Source: Paenibacillus dendritiformis (lineage in GTDB: Bacteria > Bacillota > Bacilli > Paenibacillales > Paenibacillaceae). Taken from it: 64,000 bases of DNA. The translations under genes and the position numbers were made by a program. Where the stretch lies: NCBI RefSeq assembly GCF_015845845.1, contig NZ_LDIG01000159.1, positions 101,830 to 165,829 of the forward strand. Reading direction: 5' to 3'. The notes below the pieces were generated by a model. It saw only the letters and a list, made by a program, of their open reading frames with translations. It searched no databases and was not told the DNA's origin. Shown piece after piece: positions 17,180 to 25,701 of this stretch (its first letter is position 1; every line of letters begins with the position of its first letter).

Positions 17180-19118
17180 AGTCTCGGCGCTCCGCCGCTG
17201 CTGGGAGCGTTATGCGCAGCAGCCGGAAGCGATTCGGGACGAGTTCCGGTCGCTTGCGCCGCCGCTGCGGCTTCCGCTGGTGATTATGTTGAAGCAGGCC
17301 GGCCCGCTCCCGTTCACGGTGGACAAGCTGCTGAGCTGGCATGGGCCGCAGGCGGCCGGAGCGGGGCTGCTGGCCGCTTGCGACCCGCTCGCCGAACGCG
17401 GGTTCGTGGCAAGCGTCAAGCGGGCGTGGGGCGAGCGCCTGCTCTTCCTGCCGTCGGATATATACGTTCACCTTCTGAGATGCCTGCTGGACGAACAGCT
17501 CCAGGCGGAAGGCGGTCAGCCGGAACGGGGGGAGCCAGAGGACAGGACGGCCGGTCCGGAACCGGAAGGCGATCTGTCCGAAGCGGGACGCGGCATCGTC
17601 TTCGGCCTCTTCTCCCTGCTCGCCTTCGCGGCGAAGGAAGGGCTGCCGCTGACGGCGAAAGGAACGCTTCACAAGCGTGCGGTTACCCGGCTGTCGGCGC
17701 TTAATCCATGGGCGGCAGCGGAGCTTCCGAATGATATGGGAGCGCAGTATCCGTTCGCCGACGCGCTGCCGCTCCCGCTTGCCCTGGTCATCGATATCGC
17801 GCTGCGCTTCGAGCTGCTGAAGAAGGAGGCGAACCGGTATGCGGTGAACGAGCCGGAGCTGGCCCGGTGGCTGCGGCTTCCTCCGTATGTCTGGAGCGAG
17901 GCGGTGATGTCCGTGGTGGAGGAGCATTATTTGCCTCCGGATGCGCAGCTGCGCCATCTCGTGCTGGCCGTGCGCCTTATCGGTGCGGACGGAGCATGGC
18001 ATGGCGAGCGGGAGATCATTGCGCGGCTGAGCCGCCTCGGCCTGCTGGGCGAGGCGGACCGGGCGGAGCGCCAGCTTCGCGGCTGGCTGCGGACCTTCCA
18101 CGCGCTCGGCTTCTGTCATCTGGCTCGGCCGGAGCAGGGGGACGGGGAGTGGGCTTACCGGCTCGCGGAACAGGACGCGGCGGAGGGGCCGGGGTTTTTC
18201 ATTCAACCGGACTTCGAAATCTTGCTTCCCGCCTCGGCCCCGTTCTATCTCCGATGGGAGCTGGAAGCGATCGCGGAATGCGTCCGCACCGATCAGATGG
18301 ATGTGTACCGGTTGACTAAAGCCTCTTTTGAGCAAGGGGTGGAGCATGGGCGGACGTTGTCGTCCGTCTTGCGCTTCATGGAGGCGCATGCCTGGACGGG
18401 CGTGCCCGAAAATATTCAGGACGCGATGGAGCTGTGGAGCTTGCAATACGGCCGCGTCCGCTTCGCCGAAGTGACGCTGCTTCGATGCGAGGACAGCGCC
18501 GCCGCGGCGGAAGTGAAGGAAGCGCTGCTCCGCGAACCTTCCGGGATGGCCGGAATCGAGCCGATCGGGGATCGGGACTTCATCGTCGATCGGGAGCGCG
18601 TCCGCGAGTTGGGACAGACGCTGGATAAAGCGGGAATCGCTCCTCTGCGCCAGTGGGCCGGGAAGGAGGAGACGGGCTCCATGATATCGGTGTGGGAGGA
18701 GGCTTCCGCCGACATGGGAGCGTCTCCGGAGGAAGCGGGGAAAGCGATGGTTTACAGTCCTTCTCCGTTGCAGTATTATGAAATGGAAACCGAACCGCTG
18801 CTTGGCGAAGAAATGGCGGCGCCTTATCGGGAGGTGCCCGGCCAATGGACAAGAACGCTGCGTTCCTATCATGCTTCCACACAGAAGGATTTGGTGTCGA
18901 CGGCCATTCGGCTCTTGACCCCCATCGAAGTGGAGCAGTCGGGGCAGTGTTCCACGCTTATTCCCGTTCGTATCCGGGACGGAGAGAAGGAAGCGTGGCT
19001 GTTGGAAGCTTATGATGCCGGCGAGGGAGACGCCGCTGAGCTGAAGACATGGTCCCCGGCCGATTGGGAACGGCAGCGGCTGGTGCTTCCCGCAGGTTGC
19101 CCTGGATCAAGCCGGTAA
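17139..19118 (+). CDS. Helicase-associated protein (Helicase_C_3-type), partner of the XPB-like helicase
   Basis: A 659-residue protein with no ATPase motifs of its own. The region about 350-480 (GFFIQPDFEILLPASAPF, then a long helical part with DVYRLTKASFEQGVEHG) matches the Helicase_C_3 / XPB-associated domain found beside bacterial XPB genes. The N-terminal part is rich in helices and Arg. The TTG start has AGGAGGGAG upstream and lies inside the end of the helicase gene, so the two are translationally coupled. It probably forms a complex with the helicase; its biochemical role is not known to me. Confidence 0.78.
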   Translation: MNTNQLLKRTEPDEVSALRRCWERYAQQPEAIRDEFRSLAPPLRLPLVIMLKQAGPLPFTVDKLLSWHGPQAAGAGLLAACDPLAERGFVASVKRAWGERLLFLPSDIYVHLLRCLLDEQLQAEGGQPERGEPEDRTAGPEPEGDLSEAGRGIVFGLFSLLAFAAKEGLPLTAKGTLHKRAVTRLSALNPWAAAELPNDMGAQYPFADALPLPLALVIDIALRFELLKKEANRYAVNEPELARWLRLPPYVWSEAVMSVVEEHYLPPDAQLRHLVLAVRLIGADGAWHGEREIIARLSRLGLLGEADRAERQLRGWLRTFHALGFCHLARPEQGDGEWAYRLAEQDAAEGPGFFIQPDFEILLPASAPFYLRWELEAIAECVRTDQMDVYRLTKASFEQGVEHGRTLSSVLRFMEAHAWTGVPENIQDAMELWSLQYGRVRFAEVTLLRCEDSAAAAEVKEALLREPSGMAGIEPIGDRDFIVDRERVRELGQTLDKAGIAPLRQWAGKEETGSMISVWEEASADMGASPEEAGKAMVYSPSPLQYYEMETEPLLGEEMAAPYREVPGQWTRTLRSYHASTQKDLVSTAIRLLTPIEVEQSGQCSTLIPVRIRDGEKEAWLLEAYDAGEGDAAELKTWSPADWERQRLVLPAGCPGSSR

Positions 19119-19144
19119 TTTTAGATAGAATTGAGCGTGATAAC

Positions 19145-19597
19145 ATGTCAGTAGGACCGTATGAATCCGTTGTCGACATGGCCGTTCTGCTCACGAACGC
19201 TTACCAATTGGGCGATATGATTAACCAGTCGGCGGAAGTAGCCGAATATCTATATTGGAAAGAACGTATGGAGCAGAACGCGGAGGTCAAGCGCCTCGTT
19301 CGCGAATTCGCTCGCAAGAAGGAGCTGTTCGAGGAGACGGAGCGCTTCGGACATTTCCATCCGGATTATCACCGGGCGAAGGATGAAGTGATGGCCGTGC
19401 AGGCGCAGCTGGACGCGATTGACGAAGTGGCCCGCTTCAAGCAGGCGGAGCAAGCGCTGGACGAGCTGCTTCATGACCTGTCAGAGGTGATTGCCCATGC
19501 GGTCTCCGATACCATCAAAGTACCCGGCAACGACCCGCTGCCGTCAAAAGGCTGCGGAAGCGGAGGATGCAGTGGCGGCTGCAGCAGCTGCTCTTAA
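19145..19597 (+). CDS. ylbF: YlbF family protein, Y-complex / RNA maturation factor
   Basis: A 150-residue helical protein of the YlbF/YmcA family. In B. subtilis, YlbF, YmcA and YaaT form the Y-complex that steers RNase Y in mRNA maturation and affects competence, biofilm and sporulation. The core FARKKELFEETERFGHFHPDY matches YlbF. The C-terminus has the cysteine cluster GCGSGGCSGGCSSCS, as in YlbF, which can help hold an iron-sulphur cluster. ATG 19145 was chosen by homology although its ribosome site is weak; the frame is open upstream. The gene ylbG follows, as in B. subtilis. Confidence 0.9.
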   Translation: MSVGPYESVVDMAVLLTNAYQLGDMINQSAEVAEYLYWKERMEQNAEVKRLVREFARKKELFEETERFGHFHPDYHRAKDEVMAVQAQLDAIDEVARFKQAEQALDELLHDLSEVIAHAVSDTIKVPGNDPLPSKGCGSGGCSGGCSSCS

Positions 19598-19630
19598 CCA
19601 GCCTTCATTCGGGGGAAAGCGAGGAGAATT

Positions 19631-19894
19631 ATGTTTCCTGAACGAACGGGATATATTATATGGGTCACCGATGTGAAGGCGGCCCGGAATTTGGACAAAT
19701 ACGGAACGCTTCACTATATTTCTCGCAAAATGCATTATGCCGTTCTGTATGTCAACTCGGATCGAGCCGAGGATACGATGAAGAATATTCGCCGGTTGAA
19801 TTACGTCAAAAAAATCGAACGCTCGTACCGGAACGAAATCAAGACGGAATATAGCGGGGAGACGCAGGACAAGACCCAATATTTCGGAATGTGA
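19631..19894 (+). CDS. ylbG: YlbG family protein (DUF2129)
   Basis: A small protein of 87 residues, typical of YlbG: MFPERTGYIIWVTDVKAARN, then LHYISRKMHYAVLYVN. Function is unknown. It follows ylbF by 33 bases with a GAGGAG ribosome site and is probably cotranscribed. The B. subtilis order ylbF-ylbG is kept. A terminator follows. Confidence 0.9.
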   Translation: MFPERTGYIIWVTDVKAARNLDKYGTLHYISRKMHYAVLYVNSDRAEDTMKNIRRLNYVKKIERSYRNEIKTEYSGETQDKTQYFGM

Positions 19895-19906
19895 GAGCAT
19901 GGATCC

Positions 19907-19939
19907 AGACCTATTCCTACAAACGGAGTAGGTCTTTTT
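19907..19939 (+). terminator. Terminator of ylbFG
   Basis: AGACCTA (19907-19913) pairs with TAGGTCT (19929-19935), with an inner TCC/GGA pair, followed by a T run. Confidence 0.85.
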
Positions 19940-19989
19940 GTTACGGACGTACCGCGCCGCTCCGGACTCCGTTCGGGAGGGTTGTCCGT

Positions 19990-20165
19990 CTGAGACCGAT
20001 CTGTTGCCAGTTTCCTGCCGATTTGTTGCCGGTTTGCTGGTTGTTGCCGGACTGCTCCGGACTGCTGCCGGATTGCTGTCGGTCTCCTGCTGGACTGCTG
20101 TCGGTCTGCTGTTGTCGGTCTGCTGTCTGTCTGCTGCCGGACTGCTGCCGGTCGGTTGCGGAAGG
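19990..20165. repeat. Imperfect short tandem repeat (CTGCTGCCGGA-like)
   Basis: About 170 bases made of overlapping imperfect copies of an 11-base unit close to CTGCTGCCGGA, with strong G+T / C strand asymmetry. It occupies the middle of a 500-base stretch between ylbG and the next gene, and all frames through it look like low-complexity translation, so no gene is called. Confidence 0.6.
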
Positions 20166-20403
20166 CGTTTATGCGGCAAAGATTGCTCGCCACACTCGTC
20201 CGGGAAGGGTTGATTTGCAGAAAAAAGTGGAAGCGGAACTAGAAAAGGTTGGAGAATGTGTCTTTTTTGGAACACTTTGTTAAAATTGCGTAAAAACCGG
20301 CCTGGAGAGCGTGGGGTGAACTTGAGAACGGGTTCCGCTTCATGTAATATATTGGGTAAATATACATAGACAAAAAGACCTAACGTGGTGGAGAGTGGTA
20401 CCA

Positions 20404-20841
20404 GTGAGAGATAAAGTCATGGAACGATGGAGCACGTACGAACCTTTTTACGTCTTGTTAGGGGAGAACAAGGTGGCTGATATCGTCATCACCCATCATG
20501 CCAGATCCCGCTGGGCAGATCGGATTTCCAAGACAGATGCCGATACCGAATCGATCGCCGCGTTTATGTGGGATTGTCTGAAGCAGGAACGAATCGCTCC
20601 TTATTACCGCAACGAGCAGGATGTGTTTCTGATTGACGGAGACTTGGTCGTGGTGGCGGAATTTACGCCTTCCGATCGGGACTTCGATCTGGCGGGAGAG
20701 CCGATGATGAAGATGATTGTCGTTACGTTTCTTGGCAAGATGTCGGAGACGATGGAACTGCGGGATTTGAAGACATACTACTCCTGGCTCCGTCATTCCC
20801 GCCGCATGACGCTCGTGAAGAACAGCCGCAAGCGCAAGTAG
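20404..20841 (+). CDS. Conserved-looking hypothetical protein, function not recognised
   Basis: About 145 residues, no signal peptide or membrane segment. The N-terminal third contains VITHHARSRWADRI, a His/Arg motif reminiscent of small DUF4258/RelE-like proteins. It is followed by alternating strands (DVFLIDGDLVVVAEF, MMKMIVVTFLGKM) and a basic C-terminus SRRMTLVKNSRKRK that could contact nucleic acid. The likeness to that family is inference from pattern only. The start is uncertain: GTG 20404 has GGTGGAGAG upstream; ATG 20419 is the alternative. It stands alone, with no partner antitoxin or phage gene beside it. Confidence 0.7.
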   Translation: MRDKVMERWSTYEPFYVLLGENKVADIVITHHARSRWADRISKTDADTESIAAFMWDCLKQERIAPYYRNEQDVFLIDGDLVVVAEFTPSDRDFDLAGEPMMKMIVVTFLGKMSETMELRDLKTYYSWLRHSRRMTLVKNSRKRK

Positions 20842-20901
20842 CGGGAGCGCTTCCGAAGCGCGCCGCACAGGCAGCTCTGTATAACATACGCCATTCCATA
20901 G

Positions 20902-20937
20902 GAGGCCGCCCCTGCCCGGGGACGGCCATTTTATTGT
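20902..20937 (+). terminator. Probable terminator of the hypothetical gene
   Basis: A GC-rich imperfect stem (GGCCGcCCC ... GGGgaCGGCC) is followed by ATTTTATTG. Confidence 0.55.
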
Positions 20938-21128
20938 TGCGGTACGGCGTGGGCGGGAACGACGGTCGGCCCTGCTTCGGCTCAAGCCGCTCCTGCCGCG
21001 CAGCCGTCCACCTCCGCCGCGCAGCCCGCTGCCGTCCGGCTGGAGCGGTCTTTGCGGGCAGACTTTCTAATGTTTGCTCCCGTTGGAGTATAATGAGGTA
21101 GAGAGTCATGGGAGAGGATGAAGGACGC

Positions 21129-22043
21129 ATGGGGTTGAGTTTCCATCAGCTTCATATTTTCTATACGGTCGCCACGCGGGGCAGCTTCTCCGCGGCGGCC
21201 CAGACGCTGCATATGACCCAGCCCGCGGTGACGATGCAGATTCAGGCGCTTGAGGAATATTTCGGCACGAAGCTGCTGCACCGCTCTACGAAGAAGCTCA
21301 ATCTGTCCGAGGCCGGGCAGAAGCTGCTGCCCTATGCGAAGCGTTGCCTCGATCTCGTCCGCGAGACGGAAGAGATGATGTCCAACTATACGCTTGATCT
21401 GCAGGGCAGATTGAAGCTGGCCGCCAGTCTGACGATTGGCGAATATGCGCTGCCCCATTTGCTCGGCGCGTTCGCGAAGCAGCACCCGCAGCTGGATATC
21501 CAGCTTCAGATTATGAACACGTCCCAGATTGTGGCCGGCGTCCGTTCGCAGCAATTGCATCTCGGGCTGGTCGAGGCTCCGGTGACCGAGACGGACATCC
21601 ATGTCGAAGCGGTGATGGAAGACGAGCTTATGCTCATTACCCCGCGCGATCATCCGCTCGCGAAGGCGGAGAAGGTTCGGCTGGAGGATGTGATGCAGTA
21701 TCCGTTCGTGCTGCGCGAGACCGGATCGGGAACGCGCATCGTGATGGAAGAGGCGCTGCGCGCGTACGGGGCCGATCCCGCCAAGCTGCGGGTCGTCATG
21801 GAGCTGGGCAGCACCGGCGCGGTCAAATCGGCCGTGGAGGCGGGCATCGGCATTACGATGCTCTCGCCGTCCGTCGTCCGCCACGAACAGGCGCTGGGCC
21901 TGGTCCATGTGCTCCGCATCGAGTCGCTTCGCATCAAGCGGCAGTTCTATGCGGTGCATGCCCAAGCCGGCCTGCTGTCGCTGCCGGCAACGACCTTTAT
22001 GACCTATTTGCGTACCCGACAAGAAAAGGAGTGGTTGCCATGA
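21129..22043 (+). CDS. LysR-family transcriptional regulator
   Basis: A DNA-binding regulator of 304 residues. The N-terminal winged helix-turn-helix (FHQLHIFYTVATRGSFSAAA, then TQPAVTMQI) is typical. The effector-binding region (about 90-295) has two alpha/beta lobes. It resembles the CysL/selenium-linked LysR branch, but the ligand is unknown. ATG 21129 follows AAGGA; the ATG at 21108 is the alternative. Its stop overlaps the start of the PHP gene (ATGA), so the two form an operon, which is unusual for LysR regulators, often divergent from their target. Confidence 0.9.
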   Translation: MGLSFHQLHIFYTVATRGSFSAAAQTLHMTQPAVTMQIQALEEYFGTKLLHRSTKKLNLSEAGQKLLPYAKRCLDLVRETEEMMSNYTLDLQGRLKLAASLTIGEYALPHLLGAFAKQHPQLDIQLQIMNTSQIVAGVRSQQLHLGLVEAPVTETDIHVEAVMEDELMLITPRDHPLAKAEKVRLEDVMQYPFVLRETGSGTRIVMEEALRAYGADPAKLRVVMELGSTGAVKSAVEAGIGITMLSPSVVRHEQALGLVHVLRIESLRIKRQFYAVHAQAGLLSLPATTFMTYLRTRQEKEWLP

Positions 22044-22981
22044 CCGATTCACAACATGTTACCTCCGCTTCAGCGGATGCGGAGCAGCCGCGGCTGGCGG
22101 CGATGGAAGGCGCTGGGGGTTCCCCGGTCCGGACAGGGGGAGCGGATCTGCACACCCATACGGAGGCCTCCGACGGAATGACCCGGCCGGAAGAGAATGT
22201 CCGCTTGGCGAAGGAGGCCGGGCTTGAAGCGTTGGCCATTACCGATCATGACACGGTGGCCGGCATCGGAGAGGCGCTCGCCGCCGGCCGGCGCTTGGGC
22301 ATCGAGATTGTGCCCGGCGTCGAGATCAGCACGGTCGAGGAGGGCACCGATATTCATGTGCTCGGCTATTTCGTGCGGGTGGAGGACGAGCGGTTCCTGC
22401 AGCGGTTGAGCGAGCTGCGCGCGGTCCGGGACCGCCGCAACGAGATGCTGATCGCGAAGCTGAACGAGCTGGGCATTCCGCTGACGATGGAGGAGGTTCT
22501 GTCCGGCCTCCGCCGGCCGCTGTCGCCGGGCGAAACGGTGGGCCGCCCGCATATCGCGGACGCCCTCGTCCGCCGCGGCGCGGTGCGGGACATGCAGGAG
22601 GCGTTCGAGCGCTATATCGGCGTCGGCGGGGCGGCTTACGTCAATCCGCCCCGCATCCGGCCTGGCGAGGCCGTGCGCTGGATCAAGGAAGCGGGAGGCG
22701 CCGCCGTGCTCGCCCACCCGGGCATCTACGGCAATGACGAGCTGGTCGCGCGGCTGCTGGATGAATCGCCATGGGACGGCATCGAGGCATGGCATTCCGA
22801 TCATTCAGCCGCGGACGCGGAGCGGTATTTGCAGTTGGCGGAGCGGTACGGCCTGATCGCGACCGCCGGCTCGGACTTCCATGGCGCGCGGCAGGGGAAG
22901 GTGTTCCATGGCGCGCTGGGCGGCCGGCGCGTCGGGCTGGAGGCCGTACGGCGCCTGAGGGAGCGAAGCGGGCGGGATTGA
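22040..22981 (+). CDS. PHP-domain phosphoesterase (TrpH/YciV-like)
   Basis: A metal-dependent phosphoesterase of 313 residues. After a variable N-terminal extension (1-35), the PHP motifs appear in order: DLHTHTEASDG, ITDHDTVAG, VPGVEIST, HVLGYF, then AVLAHPGIY, and ATAGSDFHG near the end. Homologues hydrolyse 3',5'-nucleoside bisphosphates or the 5' ends of short RNAs (family knowledge). The ATG overlaps the stop of the LysR gene, and AAAGGAG lies upstream. No terminator is evident before the repeat region that follows. Confidence 0.88.
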   Translation: MTDSQHVTSASADAEQPRLAAMEGAGGSPVRTGGADLHTHTEASDGMTRPEENVRLAKEAGLEALAITDHDTVAGIGEALAAGRRLGIEIVPGVEISTVEEGTDIHVLGYFVRVEDERFLQRLSELRAVRDRRNEMLIAKLNELGIPLTMEEVLSGLRRPLSPGETVGRPHIADALVRRGAVRDMQEAFERYIGVGGAAYVNPPRIRPGEAVRWIKEAGGAAVLAHPGIYGNDELVARLLDESPWDGIEAWHSDHSAADAERYLQLAERYGLIATAGSDFHGARQGKVFHGALGGRRVGLEAVRRLRERSGRD

Positions 22982-23035
22982 CCCGCGGCCGGCGTCCGTT
23001 CTCCCCTGGAGAGCGGGCGTGCAGGCAGGCGACCG

Positions 23036-23245
23036 GAGCAGGGGCAATCCTGCAAAACTGCAGCATTTTTCAAGGGGAACGGCTGATTTGGCGGAAAATC
23101 CTGCAAAAGTGCAGGAATCTGCGCCTATTGAGCCCTGAACGCGTGGTTGAGACGGGGAAAAGATGCATTTTTGCAGGAATCGTTCGCCGTGTATCTGCAA
23201 TGTTTTGAAAAGATGTAATTTTGCAGGATTTCCGCCGCCGCCGCG
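23036..23245. repeat. Cluster of TGCAAAAGTGCAGG-type palindromic repeats
   Basis: Copies of a short motif (CCTGCAAAAcTGCAG, CCTGCAAAAGTGCAGGAA, ATGCATTTTTGCAGGAA, ATGTAATTTTGCAGGA) occur every 50-65 bases in both orientations. Each is near-palindromic (CCTGC...GCAGG). One more copy stands at 63625-63641. No gene is supported in 22982-23657. Confidence 0.7.
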
Positions 23246-23288
23246 GCTTCTCTTAACGAGACTGCACCGGAGATGTATGTCCTGCACC

Positions 23289-23475
23289 TGTACGGAACGC
23301 GCCCGGAGATGCATCTTGCGTACTTACTGGACGCGCTCCCGAGGCACACATCCCGCAATTGTACTGGACGCGCTCCCGAGGTACACATCCCGCACCTGTA
23401 CTGGACACACTACGCAGACATCCATTCCCGTACTGTCCCGGATATGCTCCAAACACGCTCCGGGCATGCCCCAAT
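23289..23475. repeat. 37-nt tandem repeat
   Basis: About five copies of a 37-base unit. Two neighbouring copies (starting at 23326 and 23363) differ at only a few positions, and the flanking ones are degenerate. The unit ACTGGACGCGCTCCCGAGG opens each copy. 37 is not a multiple of three, so it is not a coding repeat. Confidence 0.75.
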
Positions 23476-23593
23476 CTTGCTCCAGTCTTGACCCAGACTA
23501 AGCCCCGGACCGAAAATGCCATCGTCCCGGAAGGAGCCTCTTCTCGGGAAAACGGGAACAGCTGCGGAGCCGCAACGCAGACATGAACGGGAC

Positions 23594-23637
23594 AAAAAAG
23601 CCTGGAAGCAAGGAACCGAATGGTTCCTACCCCAGGC
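23594..23637 (-). terminator. Terminator of rqcH
   Basis: GCCTGG/CCAGGC (23600-23605, 23632-23637) encloses an inner AGGAACC/GGTTCCT stem. On the minus strand the outer arm runs into six T. Confidence 0.9.
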
Positions 23638-23657
23638 GTCTTGCTGTGTGTGCTGGT

Positions 23658-25481
23658 TCAACCGCTCGTCTTGACGGTGACCGGAAGCTGTCCGACCCGA
23701 TCCGCGTCCGGCGTAATGAACAATGTCTTCTGCCGCTCGTAAATGACGAAGCCCGGCTTCGCCCCGTTCGGCTTGCGGACATGGCGGATGAGTGTGTAGT
23801 CGACAGGGACGAGGCTGGAATGCTTGCCCTGGCTGAAATAGGCTGCCAACTGGGCCGCTTCCTCCAGGGTGGCGTCCCCGAACCGCTCGCTCCGGATGAC
23901 GACATGCGATCCGGGAATGTCCTTCGTGTGAAGCCATGTGTCGTTCGGCTGGGCCAGCCGGTTGGTGACGTACTCATTTTGCAAGTTGTTCTTGCCCACA
24001 TAGATCGGTATGCCCTCGGAGGAGGTGTAGCAGTACACCGTCGGCCGCGCGTCTTTTTTCTTCCGCTTGCCCTTCCGTTCCCGATCGCGCAAATAGCCTT
24101 CCTGGACGAGCTCCTCCCGAATCTCCTGCGCATCCTGCAGATTGGCTCCCGCGAGCTGATGCAGCAGCATCTCGAAGTACCGGTTCTCTTCCTCCGCCGC
24201 GCGCATCTGCTCCTGCACGACGGCGATGCTGTTCTTCGCCTTGTTGTATTTCTTGAAATAGCGCTGCGCGTTGTCGGAAGGCGAGAGCAGCGGGTCAAGC
24301 GGGATCGTGATCATGCCCCCGTCCTCATCATAGTAATTCGGAAGCTCGACCGAAGCGTCTCCCTTGCGAAGCATATGGAGCGAGGCGAACAGCAGCTCGC
24401 CCATCACCCGGTAGCGGTCCGCATCCTTCGCATCCTCCAATGTCGCCTGGAGCTTCTCCAGTTTTTTCGTGTTTTTGTCATGCTCCTGCTGGAGGAAGCG
24501 GGCCAAGTCGCCTACGCGCTGCTTGATCATGTCCCGTTCGGCCTTGTCGCCATAGAAAGCCTCCATGCAGTCGCTCATCGATTCATATTGCTTGCGGGTC
24601 CCCTCAATATGCGTAAGCGGCAGCGCCGAGAAGTAGGATTTGCCGGCTTCATCCTCGACGAGCGTCGGCTCGTAACGATGGTCCCGCACCTGTTCCATCA
24701 TGCGGGAGAAGGCCTCCCAGAGCGCCGGACCGTGAAGAAGCCCATCCGCGTTCGCTTCCGCCTGGCCCGCGCGGTAGACCATCTCTTCCGCGAGCCGGGG
24801 GCTGAGCCCGGAGAAGCGGCTGACAAGCCACTTGGCCGCCTGCTTGGCAGGAAGGCCACGGCTCGCCCCGGATTCGTCCATTGCCGCGGGGAGGTGATCG
24901 GCCGCGGTGGCCTCCGCAGCGGCTTCCTCCCACCATGCGAGGAACTGCGCCGAGTCCGTGCCGAGCGGATCGGCCTTATGCTGCTCCGGCGGAGCCGTAT
25001 AGGCGAAGCCCGGCATAACGATGCGGTAGCTGCTGATGGCCGGGGTCACATGGTGAATGCCGTCCACAATGGCGGCGGTCGCCGCATCAAGCAAAATAAT
25101 ATTGCTGTGGCGTCCCGTCAATTCCACCACAATCGTTTTGATCGCCTCATCCCCCAGTTCGTCCCGTTGGCGGACGCGGAAGTGCAGTATCCGCTCGCTG
25201 CCGATCTGCTCCACTTGCTCGATAATGCCGCTTTCGCAATATTTTCGCATCAGCATGCAGAACATGGGCGGCTCCGGCGGATTGGCGAAGCTCTCTTCGG
25301 TAAAATGCACCCGCGGGTAGGTCGGGTTCGCGGACAGCAGCAGCTTGCGGTTCCGTCCCGCTGTCCGGATATGAAGCACGATGTCATGCTCGGTCGGCTG
25401 ATAAATTTTATGAATGCGCGCGCCGGTGGTCTGCCGCAATTCATGCGCAAGGGCGCGGGTAACGATTCCATCCAATGCCAT
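23658..25481 (-). CDS. rqcH: Ribosome quality control factor RqcH (NFACT family)
   Basis: A 607-residue homologue of B. subtilis YloA/RqcH and eukaryotic Rqc2/NEMF. It binds obstructed 50S subunits with peptidyl-tRNA and drives addition of C-terminal alanine tails that mark the stalled chain for decay. NFACT-N (1-180; MALDGIVTRALAHEL), a helix-hairpin-helix and coiled-coil middle (about 200-440), a basic KGKRKKK segment, and NFACT-R (about 480-585; YVGKNNLQNEYVT, TWLHTKDIPGSHVVI) are all present. Older annotations call it a fibronectin-binding protein. AGGAGC precedes the ATG. It is divergent from yloB. Confidence 0.93.
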   Translation of the reverse strand: MALDGIVTRALAHELRQTTGARIHKIYQPTEHDIVLHIRTAGRNRKLLLSANPTYPRVHFTEESFANPPEPPMFCMLMRKYCESGIIEQVEQIGSERILHFRVRQRDELGDEAIKTIVVELTGRHSNIILLDAATAAIVDGIHHVTPAISSYRIVMPGFAYTAPPEQHKADPLGTDSAQFLAWWEEAAAEATAADHLPAAMDESGASRGLPAKQAAKWLVSRFSGLSPRLAEEMVYRAGQAEANADGLLHGPALWEAFSRMMEQVRDHRYEPTLVEDEAGKSYFSALPLTHIEGTRKQYESMSDCMEAFYGDKAERDMIKQRVGDLARFLQQEHDKNTKKLEKLQATLEDAKDADRYRVMGELLFASLHMLRKGDASVELPNYYDEDGGMITIPLDPLLSPSDNAQRYFKKYNKAKNSIAVVQEQMRAAEEENRYFEMLLHQLAGANLQDAQEIREELVQEGYLRDRERKGKRKKKDARPTVYCYTSSEGIPIYVGKNNLQNEYVTNRLAQPNDTWLHTKDIPGSHVVIRSERFGDATLEEAAQLAAYFSQGKHSSLVPVDYTLIRHVRKPNGAKPGFVIYERQKTLFITPDADRVGQLPVTVKTSG

Positions 25482-25701
25482 ATTGATTGCTCCTATCCTG
25501 CGGGGCCGGGGTCGGTCTCCCGCTCATTTGCCTTATCTCCCTATGATGCCATATTTTTGGACAAAACTTAAGAGTTCCGTGTGCACATTGGGATATTTTC
25601 CGACTTGTCCGAATAAAGTTACCCTGAAGACCGTTTCTTTGGACGAGTCGGATTGTCCCGCCAAAGAGGGCCATCATTCGGGAGGAAAGGGGAACGTACC
25701 A

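Noticed and set aside
23583..25571. Plus-strand open frame of 662 codons
   Set aside because: Complete antisense overlap with rqcH, whose NFACT domains are clear.
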